DNA of 64,000 nucleotides. It comes from Parageobacillus sp. KH3-4 (GTDB lineage: Bacteria > Bacillota > Bacilli > Bacillales > Anoxybacillaceae). The stretch lies in NCBI RefSeq assembly GCF_022846435.1, contig NZ_AP025627.1, forward strand, positions 1,770,001 to 1,834,000. The letters are read 5' to 3'. Each line of letters starts with the position of its first letter. Position 1 is the first letter of the stretch. A program made the position numbers and the translations under genes. This document shows, piece by piece, positions 1-8,160 of this stretch. The notes beneath the pieces are model-generated. The model was given only the letters and a program-made list of their open reading frames with translations. It made no database searches and was not told the DNA's origin.

Positions 1-231
1 TTACCTGGTAATGGTATACATGATATTCATATGAACCAAGGAAACGTAGGGAGATGGAAAAAAGATAACGGAATATGGCAAGATGGGGGAATTCTAATAC
101 ATTTTGAACAAGAAAAAAGGTGGATAGCAATTTTTCTGGCTTTCCAATCTCAATCTTGGTGTACAGATAAAAAGGGGAATGCAGTCAAAACAGTAGAAGA
201 ATGTAACCATAAAAATGTTAATAATCAGTAA
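1..231 (+). CDS. yukJ: DUF2278 family protein (YukJ-like), C-terminal part
   Basis: The reading frame is open from the first base of the window, so the gene starts upstream and only about 76 C-terminal residues are present. The fragment carries the family-typical strings GNGIHDIHMNQGN, then W-x-DGG-x-LIHF, then W-x-AIFLAFQSQSW, which I recognise from B. subtilis YukJ and other DUF2278 proteins. The function of this family is not known to me. The ATG at 31 is internal to the conserved motif and is not the real start. A strong inverted repeat lies 57 bases after the stop. Confident for the family, moderate for the gene name. Confidence 0.75.
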   Translation, partial: LPGNGIHDIHMNQGNVGRWKKDNGIWQDGGILIHFEQEKRWIAIFLAFQSQSWCTDKKGNAVKTVEECNHKNVNNQ

Positions 232-287
232 GGATGTCTTTATATGATTAAAAAATGGTTCTATACTGGACAATACTATAGTTAGCA

Positions 288-333
288 GCCAAAAAAGTGT
301 TTACTTTTTTATTAGAGTAAACACTTTTTTGGC
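288..333. terminator. Bidirectional intrinsic terminator
   Basis: An 18-bp perfect inverted repeat (288-305 with 316-333) has a 10-base loop. A-rich and T-rich ends sit on both sides of the GC part, so it could end the YukJ-like gene from the left and the CPCC/lipoprotein pair from the right. Confidence 0.85.
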
Positions 334-394
334 GCATTATAAGGTTCCAACTCTTCTTTGCAAAATAAGACACAGTGCTGATAAGCAGCAAATT

Positions 395-649
395 CTATAA
401 CTGAACATTAATGTTTAATAGTTGCCGTTTAATGTCCCAGCCTTTAGGTTTCATATCCGGATTGAACCATTTGGCTCCCTCTTCAATCCATTTTTTACGA
501 TATTCCTCAAATGAAAGTCCTTCACTATCATCATCAAATCCAAATTCAAAACCGCAACAATCACATATTTCATAAGAGGGATTACCGTCATGGTCGTAAG
601 GCATTTCTTCTAACCCATCATAACCACAAACAGGGCATATATTTTTCAT
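395..649 (-). CDS. Small CPxCG/CDCC cysteine-pair protein, possible immunity protein
   Basis: 84-aa acidic cytoplasmic protein with two cysteine pairs, C-P-V-C near the N-terminus and C-D-C-C about 25 residues later, the layout of a small zinc ribbon. It continues with an acidic stretch and an E-E-Y-R-K-K-W-x-E-E-G motif. Similar CPCC-type proteins are common in Bacilli, often beside secreted toxins. I chose the ATG at 649 because AGGAG lies about 9 bases upstream; the ATG at 658 overlaps that ribosome site. It follows the lipoprotein gene by 12 bases on the same strand, so the two are co-transcribed. Function is inferred: the neighbour has a toxin-like C-terminal domain, which would make this its immunity partner. 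It could equally be an unrelated metal-binding protein. Confidence 0.7.
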   Translation of the reverse strand: MKNICPVCGYDGLEEMPYDHDGNPSYEICDCCGFEFGFDDDSEGLSFEEYRKKWIEEGAKWFNPDMKPKGWDIKRQLLNINVQL

Positions 650-661
650 GTTTATCATCTC

Positions 662-1054
662 CTATTGCCTCTTAAAATACTTAATCCCTTCTTTAGGTTT
701 GAAATAAGTCCTTATAACGCCATCTTTTGTAACTACAGCAAACTCATTAGTCGATTGATTATAAAACAGGATGTCTCCGTTTGAACGAGTTTTTGTTAAG
801 ATATTCCCACCTGGTTTTGAATTAATTAATTTCCTTGCCCCTTCCAAGTATTCATCCATTGTGATATTGCCAAATTCCTTTTGTTTAACTACATGCTTGA
901 TATAATGGCTTCTCAGAAGTTTTTCTGATGCAAAATTAGCATTTTGAAAATTACCAATACCATGATGAAAATTTTCTTCAGTTTTAGAACTGCAACCAAC
1001 AGTAAGTATGAATACTAATAAAAATAGTAATAATCCCAAAAGTGTTCTTTTCAT
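662..1054 (-). CDS. Lipoprotein with a polymorphic-toxin-like C-terminal domain
   Basis: 130 aa. Residues 1-21 are a lipoprotein signal peptide: MKR, a hydrophobic run, and lipobox L-T-V-G-C with Cys21 as the acylated residue. The remaining ~100 residues contain a pattern I associate with C-terminal nuclease domains of polymorphic toxins (colicin D/E5-RelE-like, BECR class): an SHYIKH helix, an EFG-x-IT-x-x-EYL helix, then GDI-x-x-Y, TNEFAVV, DG-x-IRT-x-FKP. As a free-standing lipoprotein this is unusual; such domains normally end large secreted proteins. It is the first gene of a leftward two-gene unit with the CPCC protein. Alternatives: a harmless lipoprotein that reused the fold, or a truncated toxin tip fused to a signal peptide. 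Confident on the lipoprotein nature, moderate on the domain. Confidence 0.7.
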   Translation of the reverse strand: MKRTLLGLLLFLLVFILTVGCSSKTEENFHHGIGNFQNANFASEKLLRSHYIKHVVKQKEFGNITMDEYLEGARKLINSKPGGNILTKTRSNGDILFYNQSTNEFAVVTKDGVIRTYFKPKEGIKYFKRQ

Positions 1055-1205
1055 CCTTATTCCAACCCCTTGAATAATTTTTTTGGAAAGGAATACGAAT
1101 TTTCACCATTTGCCGTTCTTTTAGGGGAGGAAAATAAATTCTTTTATCGGTATATTTTGCTGAATAAATAAAGATCAAAAGCATTATGCAGACAAACTCT
1201 ATCAT

Positions 1206-1689
1206 ATTTTAGCGAAAACTAAAAGAGAAAATCAAGCTGCGTCCATTGAGAGCCTGCCGTTTATTTTTTTGTGAAAAACAAGTTCTTTATATGTAGGACA
1301 TGCAGATAATACAACTAAGCTCCATCATGAGTGGGGGCTTGTTAGCACAGGAATTGGAATTATGTACGTCATTTTAATGATCGATCCATCTTCTTTAATC
1401 TTTAGCTTTTTATTCCATAAATAGTAATATTTTTAAAAAAGGTATGGGCGAGTGTCTAACATGGAGAAAGACAAAGAAAAGACAATGGGCATGTAGCCAC
1501 CTCATATACTTGCCTTATAATCGTTTGCGTATTTTATCAGACATAGTAATATTTCCCCAAAATATAAGATGTTATGTATGCTTGAACTCGCATCAAGCCG
1601 GCCAGTATCCATTTAAGACTTGGTGAGCCATAAACTTCCTTGATTAACTTCATTGTCAAAGAAACAAAATAGCATCAGGAGGTGTTTCA
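1206..1689. other. Intergenic stretch, mostly eroded
   Basis: No supportable gene. On the + strand an open stretch from 1275 to the TAG at 1422-1424 reads as a hydrophobic tail (about 48 residues ending FSFLFHK), perhaps the end of a lost membrane protein. It has no start codon context. The 60-codon ORF at 1444-1626 has no ribosome site and no recognisable sequence. Confidence 0.4.
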
Positions 1690-2277
1690 ATGAAAAAACA
1701 TTTGTTAAAAAATGCATCTAAAATGCTGCTGATCCCGACGGTAATCTTTGGCGGTTTAACCGCTTGTGCTTATAATAATAATGGAGCCCGTAACAATATG
1801 TACGATGGCACAAGACCCACCAGCTATGACAGGAATAACGTAAACAATTACGATGGGGTTAGACGTTATACAACCGATTATAACAATGTATCAACACCTT
1901 ATAATGGGGTTGGATTTAACCAAAGAGTTGCAGAACGAGTGGCAGATGTAGCTGAGGATGTTCCTGGTGTTAGTCGAGCTACGGCTATTGTCTACGGTAA
2001 TGATATTGTGGTTGGGATTGACGGAACAAATAATAATAAAGATGTAAGGGCACTGGAACAAAAAGTTCAACGTATTGTCAAAAGCAGGGAACCTGGTTGT
2101 AACGTTCATGTGACGGCGGATGGCGATATTCATAAAAGAATCCAATCCGTTTATGCAAATATGAACAATTATGACACAAATCGGGTTACGCCGGGTCATC
2201 CTGTACGTGATTTAGGAACGGACGTTACCGATATCATCCGTGATATTGGTCGAACTGCGACTGTTCCTTTTAGATAA
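1690..2277 (+). CDS. YhcN/YlaJ-type sporulation lipoprotein
   Basis: 195 aa, preceded by AGGAGGTG 6 bases before the ATG. The signal peptide has a hydrophobic core ending L-T-A-C, so Cys26 is the predicted lipidated residue. Residues ~30-75 are an Asn/Tyr-rich low-complexity linker. Residues ~80-165 form the YhcN/YlaJ core: RVAERVADVAEDVPGV, an IVYGNDIVVGID strand and a VQRIVKSREPGC-x-V-x-VTAD segment. Members are made in the forespore and sit on the inner spore membrane of Bacillus. The gene stands alone, flanked by eroded DNA. Its presence is one of the clearest signs that the host is a spore-former. Confidence 0.85.
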   Translation: MKKHLLKNASKMLLIPTVIFGGLTACAYNNNGARNNMYDGTRPTSYDRNNVNNYDGVRRYTTDYNNVSTPYNGVGFNQRVAERVADVAEDVPGVSRATAIVYGNDIVVGIDGTNNNKDVRALEQKVQRIVKSREPGCNVHVTADGDIHKRIQSVYANMNNYDTNRVTPGHPVRDLGTDVTDIIRDIGRTATVPFR

Positions 2278-2376
2278 AAATTTTTCACTTTTAGGCATCT
2301 GTTATATACTCTGTTCTGTTTTAAAATCGGTCATTTTGATACCCCGCTTTTTCTTTATGCGGCTTTCAATTGATTT

Positions 2377-2410
2377 AGGGGCCAGTATTTTAATGATACT
2401 GACCCTTTAC
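2377..2410 (+). terminator. Probable terminator after the spore lipoprotein gene
   Basis: An 11-bp stem (2377-2387 with 2396-2406, one mismatch) is followed by a T-rich stretch. It lies 100 bases past the stop, and the intervening DNA shows nothing else. Confidence 0.45.
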
Positions 2411-2767
2411 TTTTAGATTAGCTTGTGACTGGAGTTGATGTTTATGCTATCATGTAAAACCATGGAAATTGCTTATGATGTATGTCTCCTTTGAATTTGC
2501 TTAATAAAAAGGGTAGTAACACAATAAAATTGGATTGGCAATGACAAAAGCTCGGCAAGTAGTGGGCTTTTGCCGTTAGGTTCAATCCTAAAAATTATTC
2601 CAAATACTTGATATTAGTCTAAAAATTGGATTAAGGGGGCAGGGAGATTATAATAAACTTAATTACAATAGGTTCAAGGTGTTCAAAGAGATGAAAAAGA
2701 GGACATTTGATCAAGGACACAAGAGTTGTTTTGGTTTATGGGAGGCAAAATCGCGAATGGGGGACTA

Positions 2768-3117
2768 CGAAAAAGAATCCCTGAACGAGCGCTGTCGGTA
2801 TGGCGGATATACGGAGTGATCGGATGGGACGTTTCTTTTATTTGTCTTTGCCGCTGTCAATGCCTTTCTGATCGTTTTTGATGGGATCGAAATGGATTAT
2901 TTTATTGATCGGAGAAGGATATTTTTATTTCCGCATTGCGTTATCGGAGATGGCGCTATGAAGTGCTCGAGCAGGGATCGAGATTCAAAAAAGATTGTTT
3001 GTCGTGAAGCGGACATTGATTCCGGTGATTTGCGTGCAGCATGTAGATTTAAGACAAGGGTCATTGTTGAAAGAATAAAAAAACGGGAGCAATCGAGGAC
3101 ATTCTGCCGCAAGCTGA
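2768..3117 (+). pseudogene. Decayed YdbS-like bacterial PH-domain (bPH2) gene
   Basis: No single frame survives, but pieces in three frames line up with a YdbS-type membrane PH-domain protein: RKRIPERALSVWRIYGVIGW (frame from 2768), then RYRRWRYEVLEQ, then IEIQKRLFVVKRTLIPVI and VQHVDLRQG-x-LLK before a stop at 3076-3078, and a final GAIE piece beyond. In B. subtilis YdbS and YdbT form a membrane pair. Here there is no partner gene, the N-terminal half is missing and at least two frameshifts are needed, so it is dead. The 92-codon ORF at 2892-3170 is a wrong-frame reading of the same remnant. Confidence 0.65.
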
Positions 3118-3278
3118 AAGTTAGGAAATTCTGCTTTAGAAATCTTAATTCCCCAACTTACCTTAACTAGGAATTTACATACTTCTCGTCCCGTCGTTCT
3201 GCAAGTTGGGGGATAGAAAGTAGAGTAATCCCTATAACTCCCAATAATCTTGGCTATACTTTCATAAAAAGGAGATTA

Positions 3279-4133
3279 TTAATTGAAAAATAAGGTAAAT
3301 AGCAATTTTCCTATATCTGGATTTCGTGCAATCAGTGAGATCTGTCTTTTTACGTTGAAATCGGCAATCGGAAGAACCTTAATAATGGATCGGTCTATAT
3401 TATAGGTGAAAAGTTCCGGAAGAATAGATATGCCTAAATTTGCTGAAATAAACCCTATAATACTTTGGCCAAAGTCAATTTCAAAAGAAATATTCGGTTG
3501 CGAATGATGAAGTCTATATGCTTCTTCTATTAGCATGCGAACATCGCATGAAGAAGGGAGAACAACAAGGGGTTCATCTTTGAAATCCTGAAAATAAATT
3601 ATATCTTCATGCCTAGCCAGTGGATGGAGATGGTTGACAAACAAATAAAAAGGTTCTTTAAAAAGAGGCTTAGACCAGTATGAATGTTGAATTTCTCGAT
3701 CATCTAATAGTGCAGCATCGATGTCTCCAGTATGTAGGTTATTTAAAATATCATAAAAGCTGTAAGAAATTTTAATACTCACTTCCCGGTTGTGCTCCTT
3801 CGCAGTAGCTAATTTATATGGAAGATAAAAGCTGGCGATACTTGGCCATGTTCCAATTTTAATTTCGGATGTTTCTTGTGTAGATAGGATCTTTCTCTGT
3901 ATAGAACGAATTTTATGTAAAACAGGTTCAATTTCTCTAAATAAAATATCCCCAGCTTCTGTTAATTCTACTCCTTTTGCAGAACGTGTAAATAAAGTTG
4001 CTCCCAGCTCTTCTTCTAATTTTCTAATTTGTTTGCTTAATGCTGGCTGTGTCATATGAAGTTGCTCGCTGGCTTTTGTTAAGCTTTTTGTCTTCGCTGT
4101 TACCAAGAAAGCCTCTAGCCACTCTGTTCTCAT
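3279..4133 (-). CDS. LysR-family transcriptional regulator
   Basis: 284 aa, slightly short for the family. Residues 1-60 are the winged helix-turn-helix (LEAFLVTAKTKSLTKASEQL, then TQPALSKQIRKLEEELGATLF). The rest is the periplasmic-binding-protein-like effector domain with the family's GISILPE signature near residue 240. It is transcribed away from the aldehyde dehydrogenase gene at 4256, the classic layout in which a LysR protein controls its neighbour and itself from a shared spacer. The likely effector is the aldehyde, the acid or a precursor such as GABA, but nothing in the sequence identifies it. Confidence 0.85.
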   Translation of the reverse strand: MRTEWLEAFLVTAKTKSLTKASEQLHMTQPALSKQIRKLEEELGATLFTRSAKGVELTEAGDILFREIEPVLHKIRSIQRKILSTQETSEIKIGTWPSIASFYLPYKLATAKEHNREVSIKISYSFYDILNNLHTGDIDAALLDDREIQHSYWSKPLFKEPFYLFVNHLHPLARHEDIIYFQDFKDEPLVVLPSSCDVRMLIEEAYRLHHSQPNISFEIDFGQSIIGFISANLGISILPELFTYNIDRSIIKVLPIADFNVKRQISLIARNPDIGKLLFTLFFN

Positions 4134-4144
4134 TTTTATCCCCC

Positions 4145-4159
4145 ATAACTTTTTGTTAT
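4145..4159. promoter_or_regulatory. Candidate LysR operator
   Basis: ATAAC-N5-GTTAT is a perfect dyad with the T-N11-A spacing typical of LysR-family boxes. It sits 12 bases upstream of the LysR start, in the spacer shared with the divergent dehydrogenase. Regulation is inferred from position and symmetry only. Confidence 0.55.
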
Positions 4160-4255
4160 ATCCCTAGTATATAAAGGAAGTACTCCTAATGCAAAAATCA
4201 TGGTAGTCTGTGGATGAGTTCAAATAACAGCAGTGTATCTAAGGAGGACAATCCT

Positions 4256-5683
4256 ATGTATCCAAACAGAATGTATGTAAATGGACAATGGATTGATGCA
4301 AAAGAGACTATTGATGTCATCAATCCAGCTACAAAGGAGATCATCGGAACTATTCCAAACGGCGGTAAGAAAGAAGCGAAAATGGCAGTAGATGCAGCAT
4401 ACTCTGCTTTCAAAGAGTGGTCTAAAAAGACTGCCGAAGAGCGTAGCAAACTTCTATTAAAATGGTATTACTTAATTGAAGAACATACGGATGAACTGGC
4501 GGCAATCATCACCACTGAACAAGGAAAACCTCTTTCCGAAGCAAAAGCAGAAATTTCCTATGCCAATAGCTATATCTCTTGGTTTGCTGAAGAAGCAAAA
4601 CGAATTTATGGAGAAACTATTCCAGCATCTTCTCCTAGCAAACGTATTATAGTAAAAAAACAGCCTGTAGGTGTTATTGCAGCCATCACTCCATGGAATT
4701 TTCCAGCAGCTATGATTACACGAAAAATTGCCCCAGCTCTTGCGGCTGGTTGTACAACTGTTTTGAAGCCATCTGAACAGACACCTTTCACGGCTTTGAA
4801 ACTGGCGGAACTCGCTGAACAAGCCGGGATTCCAAAAGGGGTCATTAATATTGTAACAGGCGATGCTGAACCGATTGTAGATGTATGGCAAAAGGATGAA
4901 CGTGTACGCAAGCTCACTTTTACCGGTTCTACGCGCGTAGGGAAAATTTTAATGCGCGGGGCTGCTGACACTGTGAAAAAATTATCTCTCGAATTAGGAG
5001 GGCATGCTCCGTTCATTGTAACAGCTAATGCAGATATAGAGAAAGCTGTAGAGGGCGTAATAGCTTCTAAATTTAGAAATGCCGGCCAAACATGTATATG
5101 TGCAAACCGTATTTTTGTAGAAGAAGAGATTGCTGAAGAATTTTCTAAAAAACTGGCAGAAAAAGTGGCAAAATTGAAAGTGGGCAATGGATTTGAAGAA
5201 GGGGTCGATATAGGTCCACTCATTAACGAGGCAGCGGTTCGCAAAGTACAGGCACAAATTGAAGACGCAAAGCAAAAAGGAGCTAAAATCCTTGTAGGAG
5301 GCAACTCCATAAAAGAAGAAGAAGGCTTTTTTATGGAACCAACGGTGATTATGAATGCTACTGACGATATGCATTGCATGCACGAGGAAACATTTGGGCC
5401 GCTTGCCCCTATCACCACATTTAAAACAGTAGAAGAAGCTATTGAACGTGCTAACAATAGCCCTTATGGATTGGCTGCTTACGTATTTACAGAGAATATG
5501 AAAGAGGCAGTTTATATAACAGAGGCATTAGAATATGGAATTATAGGTTTAAATGATGGTTCTCCTTCGGCCGCCCAAGCACCATTCGGTGGATTTAAAG
5601 AGAGTGGGATTGGCCGTGAAGGTAGCCGCTATGGAATTGAAGACTATCTCGAAATTAAGTATATTTCACTCGGGTTGGAATAA
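4256..5683 (+). CDS. gabD: NAD(P)-dependent aldehyde dehydrogenase, succinate-semialdehyde type
   Basis: 475 aa from the ATG at 4256, which has AAGGAGG 9 bases upstream; the longer ORF from 4214 adds 14 residues with no ribosome site. Full family length. Cofactor strand ITPWNFPAAM, general-base Glu246 in LELGGHAPF, nucleophile Cys280 in NAGQTCICANR, and a C-terminal PFGGFKESGIGREGS. Together these place it with GabD-type succinate-semialdehyde dehydrogenases, which feed GABA carbon into the TCA cycle as succinate. No GABA aminotransferase lies nearby, so a related substrate such as glutarate semialdehyde remains possible. It is divergent from the LysR gene and followed by a terminator, so it is a single-gene unit. 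Confidence 0.85.
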   Translation: MYPNRMYVNGQWIDAKETIDVINPATKEIIGTIPNGGKKEAKMAVDAAYSAFKEWSKKTAEERSKLLLKWYYLIEEHTDELAAIITTEQGKPLSEAKAEISYANSYISWFAEEAKRIYGETIPASSPSKRIIVKKQPVGVIAAITPWNFPAAMITRKIAPALAAGCTTVLKPSEQTPFTALKLAELAEQAGIPKGVINIVTGDAEPIVDVWQKDERVRKLTFTGSTRVGKILMRGAADTVKKLSLELGGHAPFIVTANADIEKAVEGVIASKFRNAGQTCICANRIFVEEEIAEEFSKKLAEKVAKLKVGNGFEEGVDIGPLINEAAVRKVQAQIEDAKQKGAKILVGGNSIKEEEGFFMEPTVIMNATDDMHCMHEETFGPLAPITTFKTVEEAIERANNSPYGLAAYVFTENMKEAVYITEALEYGIIGLNDGSPSAAQAPFGGFKESGIGREGSRYGIEDYLEIKYISLGLE

Positions 5684-5765
5684 TTTACCTAGTAATAACG
5701 GGGAAAGACCCATGAACACCAAAGGATTCGTAAAGCATTTTATCGAATCACCTTATAAACTTTTG

Positions 5766-5805
5766 AAAGTCGCTAGCAGCAGGAATTTCATTGGCTAGCG
5801 GCTTT
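5766..5805 (+). terminator. Terminator after the aldehyde dehydrogenase gene
   Basis: A 12-bp stem (5766-5777 with 5794-5805, one G-T pair) has a 16-base loop, followed by AATTT. It lies 82 bases after the stop. Confidence 0.75.
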
Positions 5806-5877
5806 AATTTGTAGGGAAGCAAATGCAGCATAGTGGCTAACAGATGCGATTTGCACATAACCCTGTCAAGTAGACAT

Positions 5878-6019
5878 TGAAAAAAGAGTATATGAAGCTG
5901 TGGCTTTTTCTCGATATTCCACCGGGGAAAGGCCGTTCAGTTTTTCTTGGAAACGACTGTGATTGTAAAAAGAAATATACTCTTCTATCGCCTGATACGC
6001 CTGTTCGATCGTTTTTGGA
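5878..6019 (-). pseudogene. C-terminal end of an IS3-family transposase
   Basis: Read leftward, the sequence gives EYISFYNHSRFQEKLNGLSP followed by VEYREKA, the C-terminal end of IS150-group IS3 OrfB integrases. It is cut at its 5' side by another IS3-type element inserted on the opposite strand. The 5' part of a transposase on this same strand reappears at 7401-7971, so the two are probably halves of one older element. The block TGTCAAGTAGACA at 5864-5876, just outside, is likely its terminal region. Confidence 0.75.
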
Positions 6020-6109
6020 CACACTAAATACAATGATGTTAGTCTAGATTATAAACACAGCGAATAGAGAAATGTATAGTAAATCTATCAATCATAGGGA
6101 GTGTCTATA

Positions 6110-6400
6110 ATGGCTAGACGTTTTGATAAAGAATTCAAAATATACTCAGTAAAATTGGTGATCGAGGAAGGAAAAGCAGTCGCTCAAACCGCAAGGCAAC
6201 TGGATATTTCTCCCAACACCCTTCATAAATGGGTGGCGGATTACAAAAAAGATGCTGAACATAGCTTTGTCGGGAGCGGAAACCTCAAGCCAGAAGATCG
6301 TGAAAAGCGTGAACTTCAAAAACGCATTCGGGATCTGGAGGAGGGAAACGCGATCTTAAAAAAGGCCATGAGCATCTTCGCCAAAAACCAGCAGAAGTAA
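6110..6400 (+). CDS. IS3-family transposase OrfA
   Basis: 96 aa from the ATG at 6110 (a GTG at 6101 is also in frame). Helix-turn-helix region KAVAQTARQLDISPNTLHKW, then a leucine-zipper-like C-terminus with EREKRELQ-type heptads ending AMSIFAKNQQK. The end overlaps the start of the orfB frame, as expected for -1 frameshift production of OrfAB. OrfA alone looks intact. Because orfB is destroyed, any protein made would have no transposase partner. Confidence 0.8.
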   Translation: MARRFDKEFKIYSVKLVIEEGKAVAQTARQLDISPNTLHKWVADYKKDAEHSFVGSGNLKPEDREKRELQKRIRDLEEGNAILKKAMSIFAKNQQK

Positions 6401-7295
6401 TTTATGAATTCATTCATACACATAGAAAGAAGTTTCGTGTGGCGAAGATGTGTGAAGCCTTGGGCGTTTCAAGAAGTGGATACTATGCCTGGATCAAACG
6501 GCCGGAAAGCCAACAAAAGAAAAGACAGGAAGCGTTGAAAAAGCAAATCAAAAAGATCCATATCGAGTCACGAACATATATGGCAGTCCAAAAATCACAA
6601 AAATCCTTCAGAAGCAAGGGATCGAGGTATCTCAAAAAACGGGCCGCCAGAATCATGAAAGACAGCGATATTCGTTCAAAAACAAAGAAAAAATATAAGG
6701 CAACCACGAACTCGAAGCATCATTGGCCTGTATATCCCAACTTATTAAATCAGCAGTTTGAAGTCAATGAGCCGAACCAAGTCTGGGTGGCGGATATCAC
6801 ATATATTTGAACGAAAGAAGGCTGGCTGTATTTAGCTTCGATCATGGATTTGTTTTCTCATAAAATTGTAGGCTGGTATCTTTCCGAGCGTATGACAAAG
6901 GAGCTCGTGATCAAAGCATTCAACCGGGCCATCCATCAGCGAATCCTCAACCCGGTCTGATTCACCATTCCGATCAAGGGAGCCAGTATGCATCGAATGA
7001 ATATCAAGCGGTGTTGAGGCAATACGGAATCCAGACGAGCATGAGCTGAAAAGGAATTGTTACGACAATGCATGTGCCGAATCGTTTCACAGCATCCTCA
7101 AAAAGGAACTCATTTTCCACGAAACCTTTACAACAAGAGAAGAAGCCAAACAGCGAATTTTCGAATACATTGAATGCTTTTATAATGCCCAGCGAATTCA
7201 TTCGGCAAACGAGTACATGTCGCCGATGGAGTATGAGAAGATGCATCAGCAAGGACAAAAGCCGCAATGCATCTCTCCACAAGTCACGATATAAG
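6390..7295 (+). pseudogene. IS3-family transposase OrfB, multiply disrupted
   Basis: The DDE integrase can be followed through several frames: AKMCEALGVSRSGYYAWIKR, NEPNQVWVADITYI with the first catalytic Asp, [31 protein letters not shown] with the second Asp, and RIFEYIECFYNAQRIHS near the end. Lesions seen: a frameshifted stretch around 6580-6670, a Trp-to-stop TGA just after ADITYI at 6808, a frameshift near 6955 and a further stop near 7046. It cannot make an active transposase. Confidence 0.8.
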
Positions 7296-7305
7296 GGGCA
7301 TCTTT

Positions 7306-7354
7306 CCTCTTGAGAAGGGGAAGGGTTTACCAAACCGTTCTCCTTCTCAAGAGG
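7306..7354. terminator. Hairpin at the end of the IS3 element
   Basis: A 13-bp perfect inverted repeat (7306-7318 with 7342-7354) lies 12 bases after the end of the transposase reading. It has no T-run, so it may shield the element rather than terminate efficiently. Confidence 0.5.
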
Positions 7355-7400
7355 CCACCAAACGAAGTGCGGTAGTAGGATTTTTAAATTTTTCTCGATT

Positions 7401-7971
7401 TCACGTGTCTATTTTCTTGACATAATACCATCCTTCTCTGGATAATGCCCTTGTCATTCGTTTATATCCGAAGTATGGATGAATCTTATGAATAGCGAGT
7501 AAATGTTTTTTCAACAGAAGAGCTTCTTCCAGACGCAACGCCCTTTTGGATCGGTTTTTGCGCCATTTGTAGTATCCAGCTTTGGAAACTTCGCCAATTT
7601 GGAGCAGCCATACAAGTGGATGCTTTTTCCGCAGTTCCTCAATAATGAGAAACCTTTCCGCTTTTAAGATCACTCCTTCCCGTGTAGATTTGGATGGCGC
7701 TTTTTTAGGTATTCCACCTGTGCTTTCCAATACGCGTTTTCCTCTTCCAAACTGGAAAAATGTTTGCGATTCCACACTCCCCGTTGATCTTTCAATGACT
7801 CGCCGCGTTGAACTTTCTTGTCCCATTGCGCAATCTGGGCATCGCTCTTGATTCCAAAATGTTCGTGGAGCTGCCGATAAGACCATTCCTTCTCCAATTC
7901 AAACGAACGACTTCCCGTTTCAGCTCTTCGAAATAAGTGCTAAACGTTTACGTTTGTCCTTTTTTCGCCAT
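7401..7971 (-). pseudogene. IS3-family orfA/orfB 5' portion
   Basis: Leftward remnant. orfA begins at the ATG at 7971 (MAKKGQT) and hits a stop at codon 8. The orfA frame resumes as MEKEWSYRQLHEHFGIKSDA with a helix-turn-helix and EEENAYWKAQVEYLKKRHP. After a frame change, orfB reads KAERFLIIEELRKKHPLVWL, SKAGYYKW and HPYFGYKRMTRALSREGW, then is cut at about 7410 by the + strand IS3 element. Its C-terminal end survives at 5878-6019. About 130 residues expected between the two pieces are absent, so a deletion accompanied or followed the insertion. Confidence 0.75.
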
Positions 7972-8026
7972 CAAAAATCCCTTCCCAAGTAGACTCTTCC
8001 TATAACTTTAGGAAAATAATTAATTT

Positions 8027-8084
8027 TTGTTCTTGTACGAGCGACATTATAATAGCAAGTGAAGAGCGAAACTATTACTTCGCT
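8027..8084 (+). promoter_or_regulatory. Candidate sigma-A promoter and dyad operator of the PTS locus
   Basis: TTGTTC at 8027-8032 (or TTTTGT at 8025) and a perfect TATAAT at 8048-8053 give a 15-17 base spacer. Just downstream, AGCGAA-N8-TTCGCT at 8065-8084 is a perfect dyad placed where a regulator could bind. The PRD-type activator encoded at the end of this locus is a candidate. Inferred from sequence only. Confidence 0.5.
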
Positions 8085-8160
8085 TAAATATATAAGCATT
8101 TACACACAAAATAATTCGAACTATTTATAGGTATTACACTACTAGATTGGGGGGGAAGTT

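Larger units (their letters stand above)
6014..7414 (+). mobile_element. IS3-family (IS150-like) insertion element, inactive
   Basis: Approximate extent. It contains a readable orfA and a ruined orfB on the + strand, and it interrupts an older IS3-family element lying on the - strand. Candidate ends are GGACACACTAAAT near 6015 and the complement of its imperfect copy near 7405, about 10 of 13 matching. I could not define a target duplication with confidence, because the outer halves do not abut cleanly: part of the older transposase is missing. Confidence 0.65.

Noticed and set aside
2892-3170. 92-codon ORF (MDYFIDRRRIFLF...)
   Set aside because: It is a wrong-frame reading of the YdbS-like remnant; the recognisable residues lie in the other frames.
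3151-3211. CCCCAACTT ... AAGTTGGGG inverted repeat flanking a 43-base loop
   Set aside because: It could be an IS605-type end, but the loop lacks the AGCCGGT motif of the other two and the arms are only 9 bp; not enough to call.
4606-5457. 283-codon ORF on the - strand opposite the aldehyde dehydrogenase
   Set aside because: Composition is a mirror of the real gene, no ribosome site, no recognisable family; the + strand gene has all catalytic motifs.
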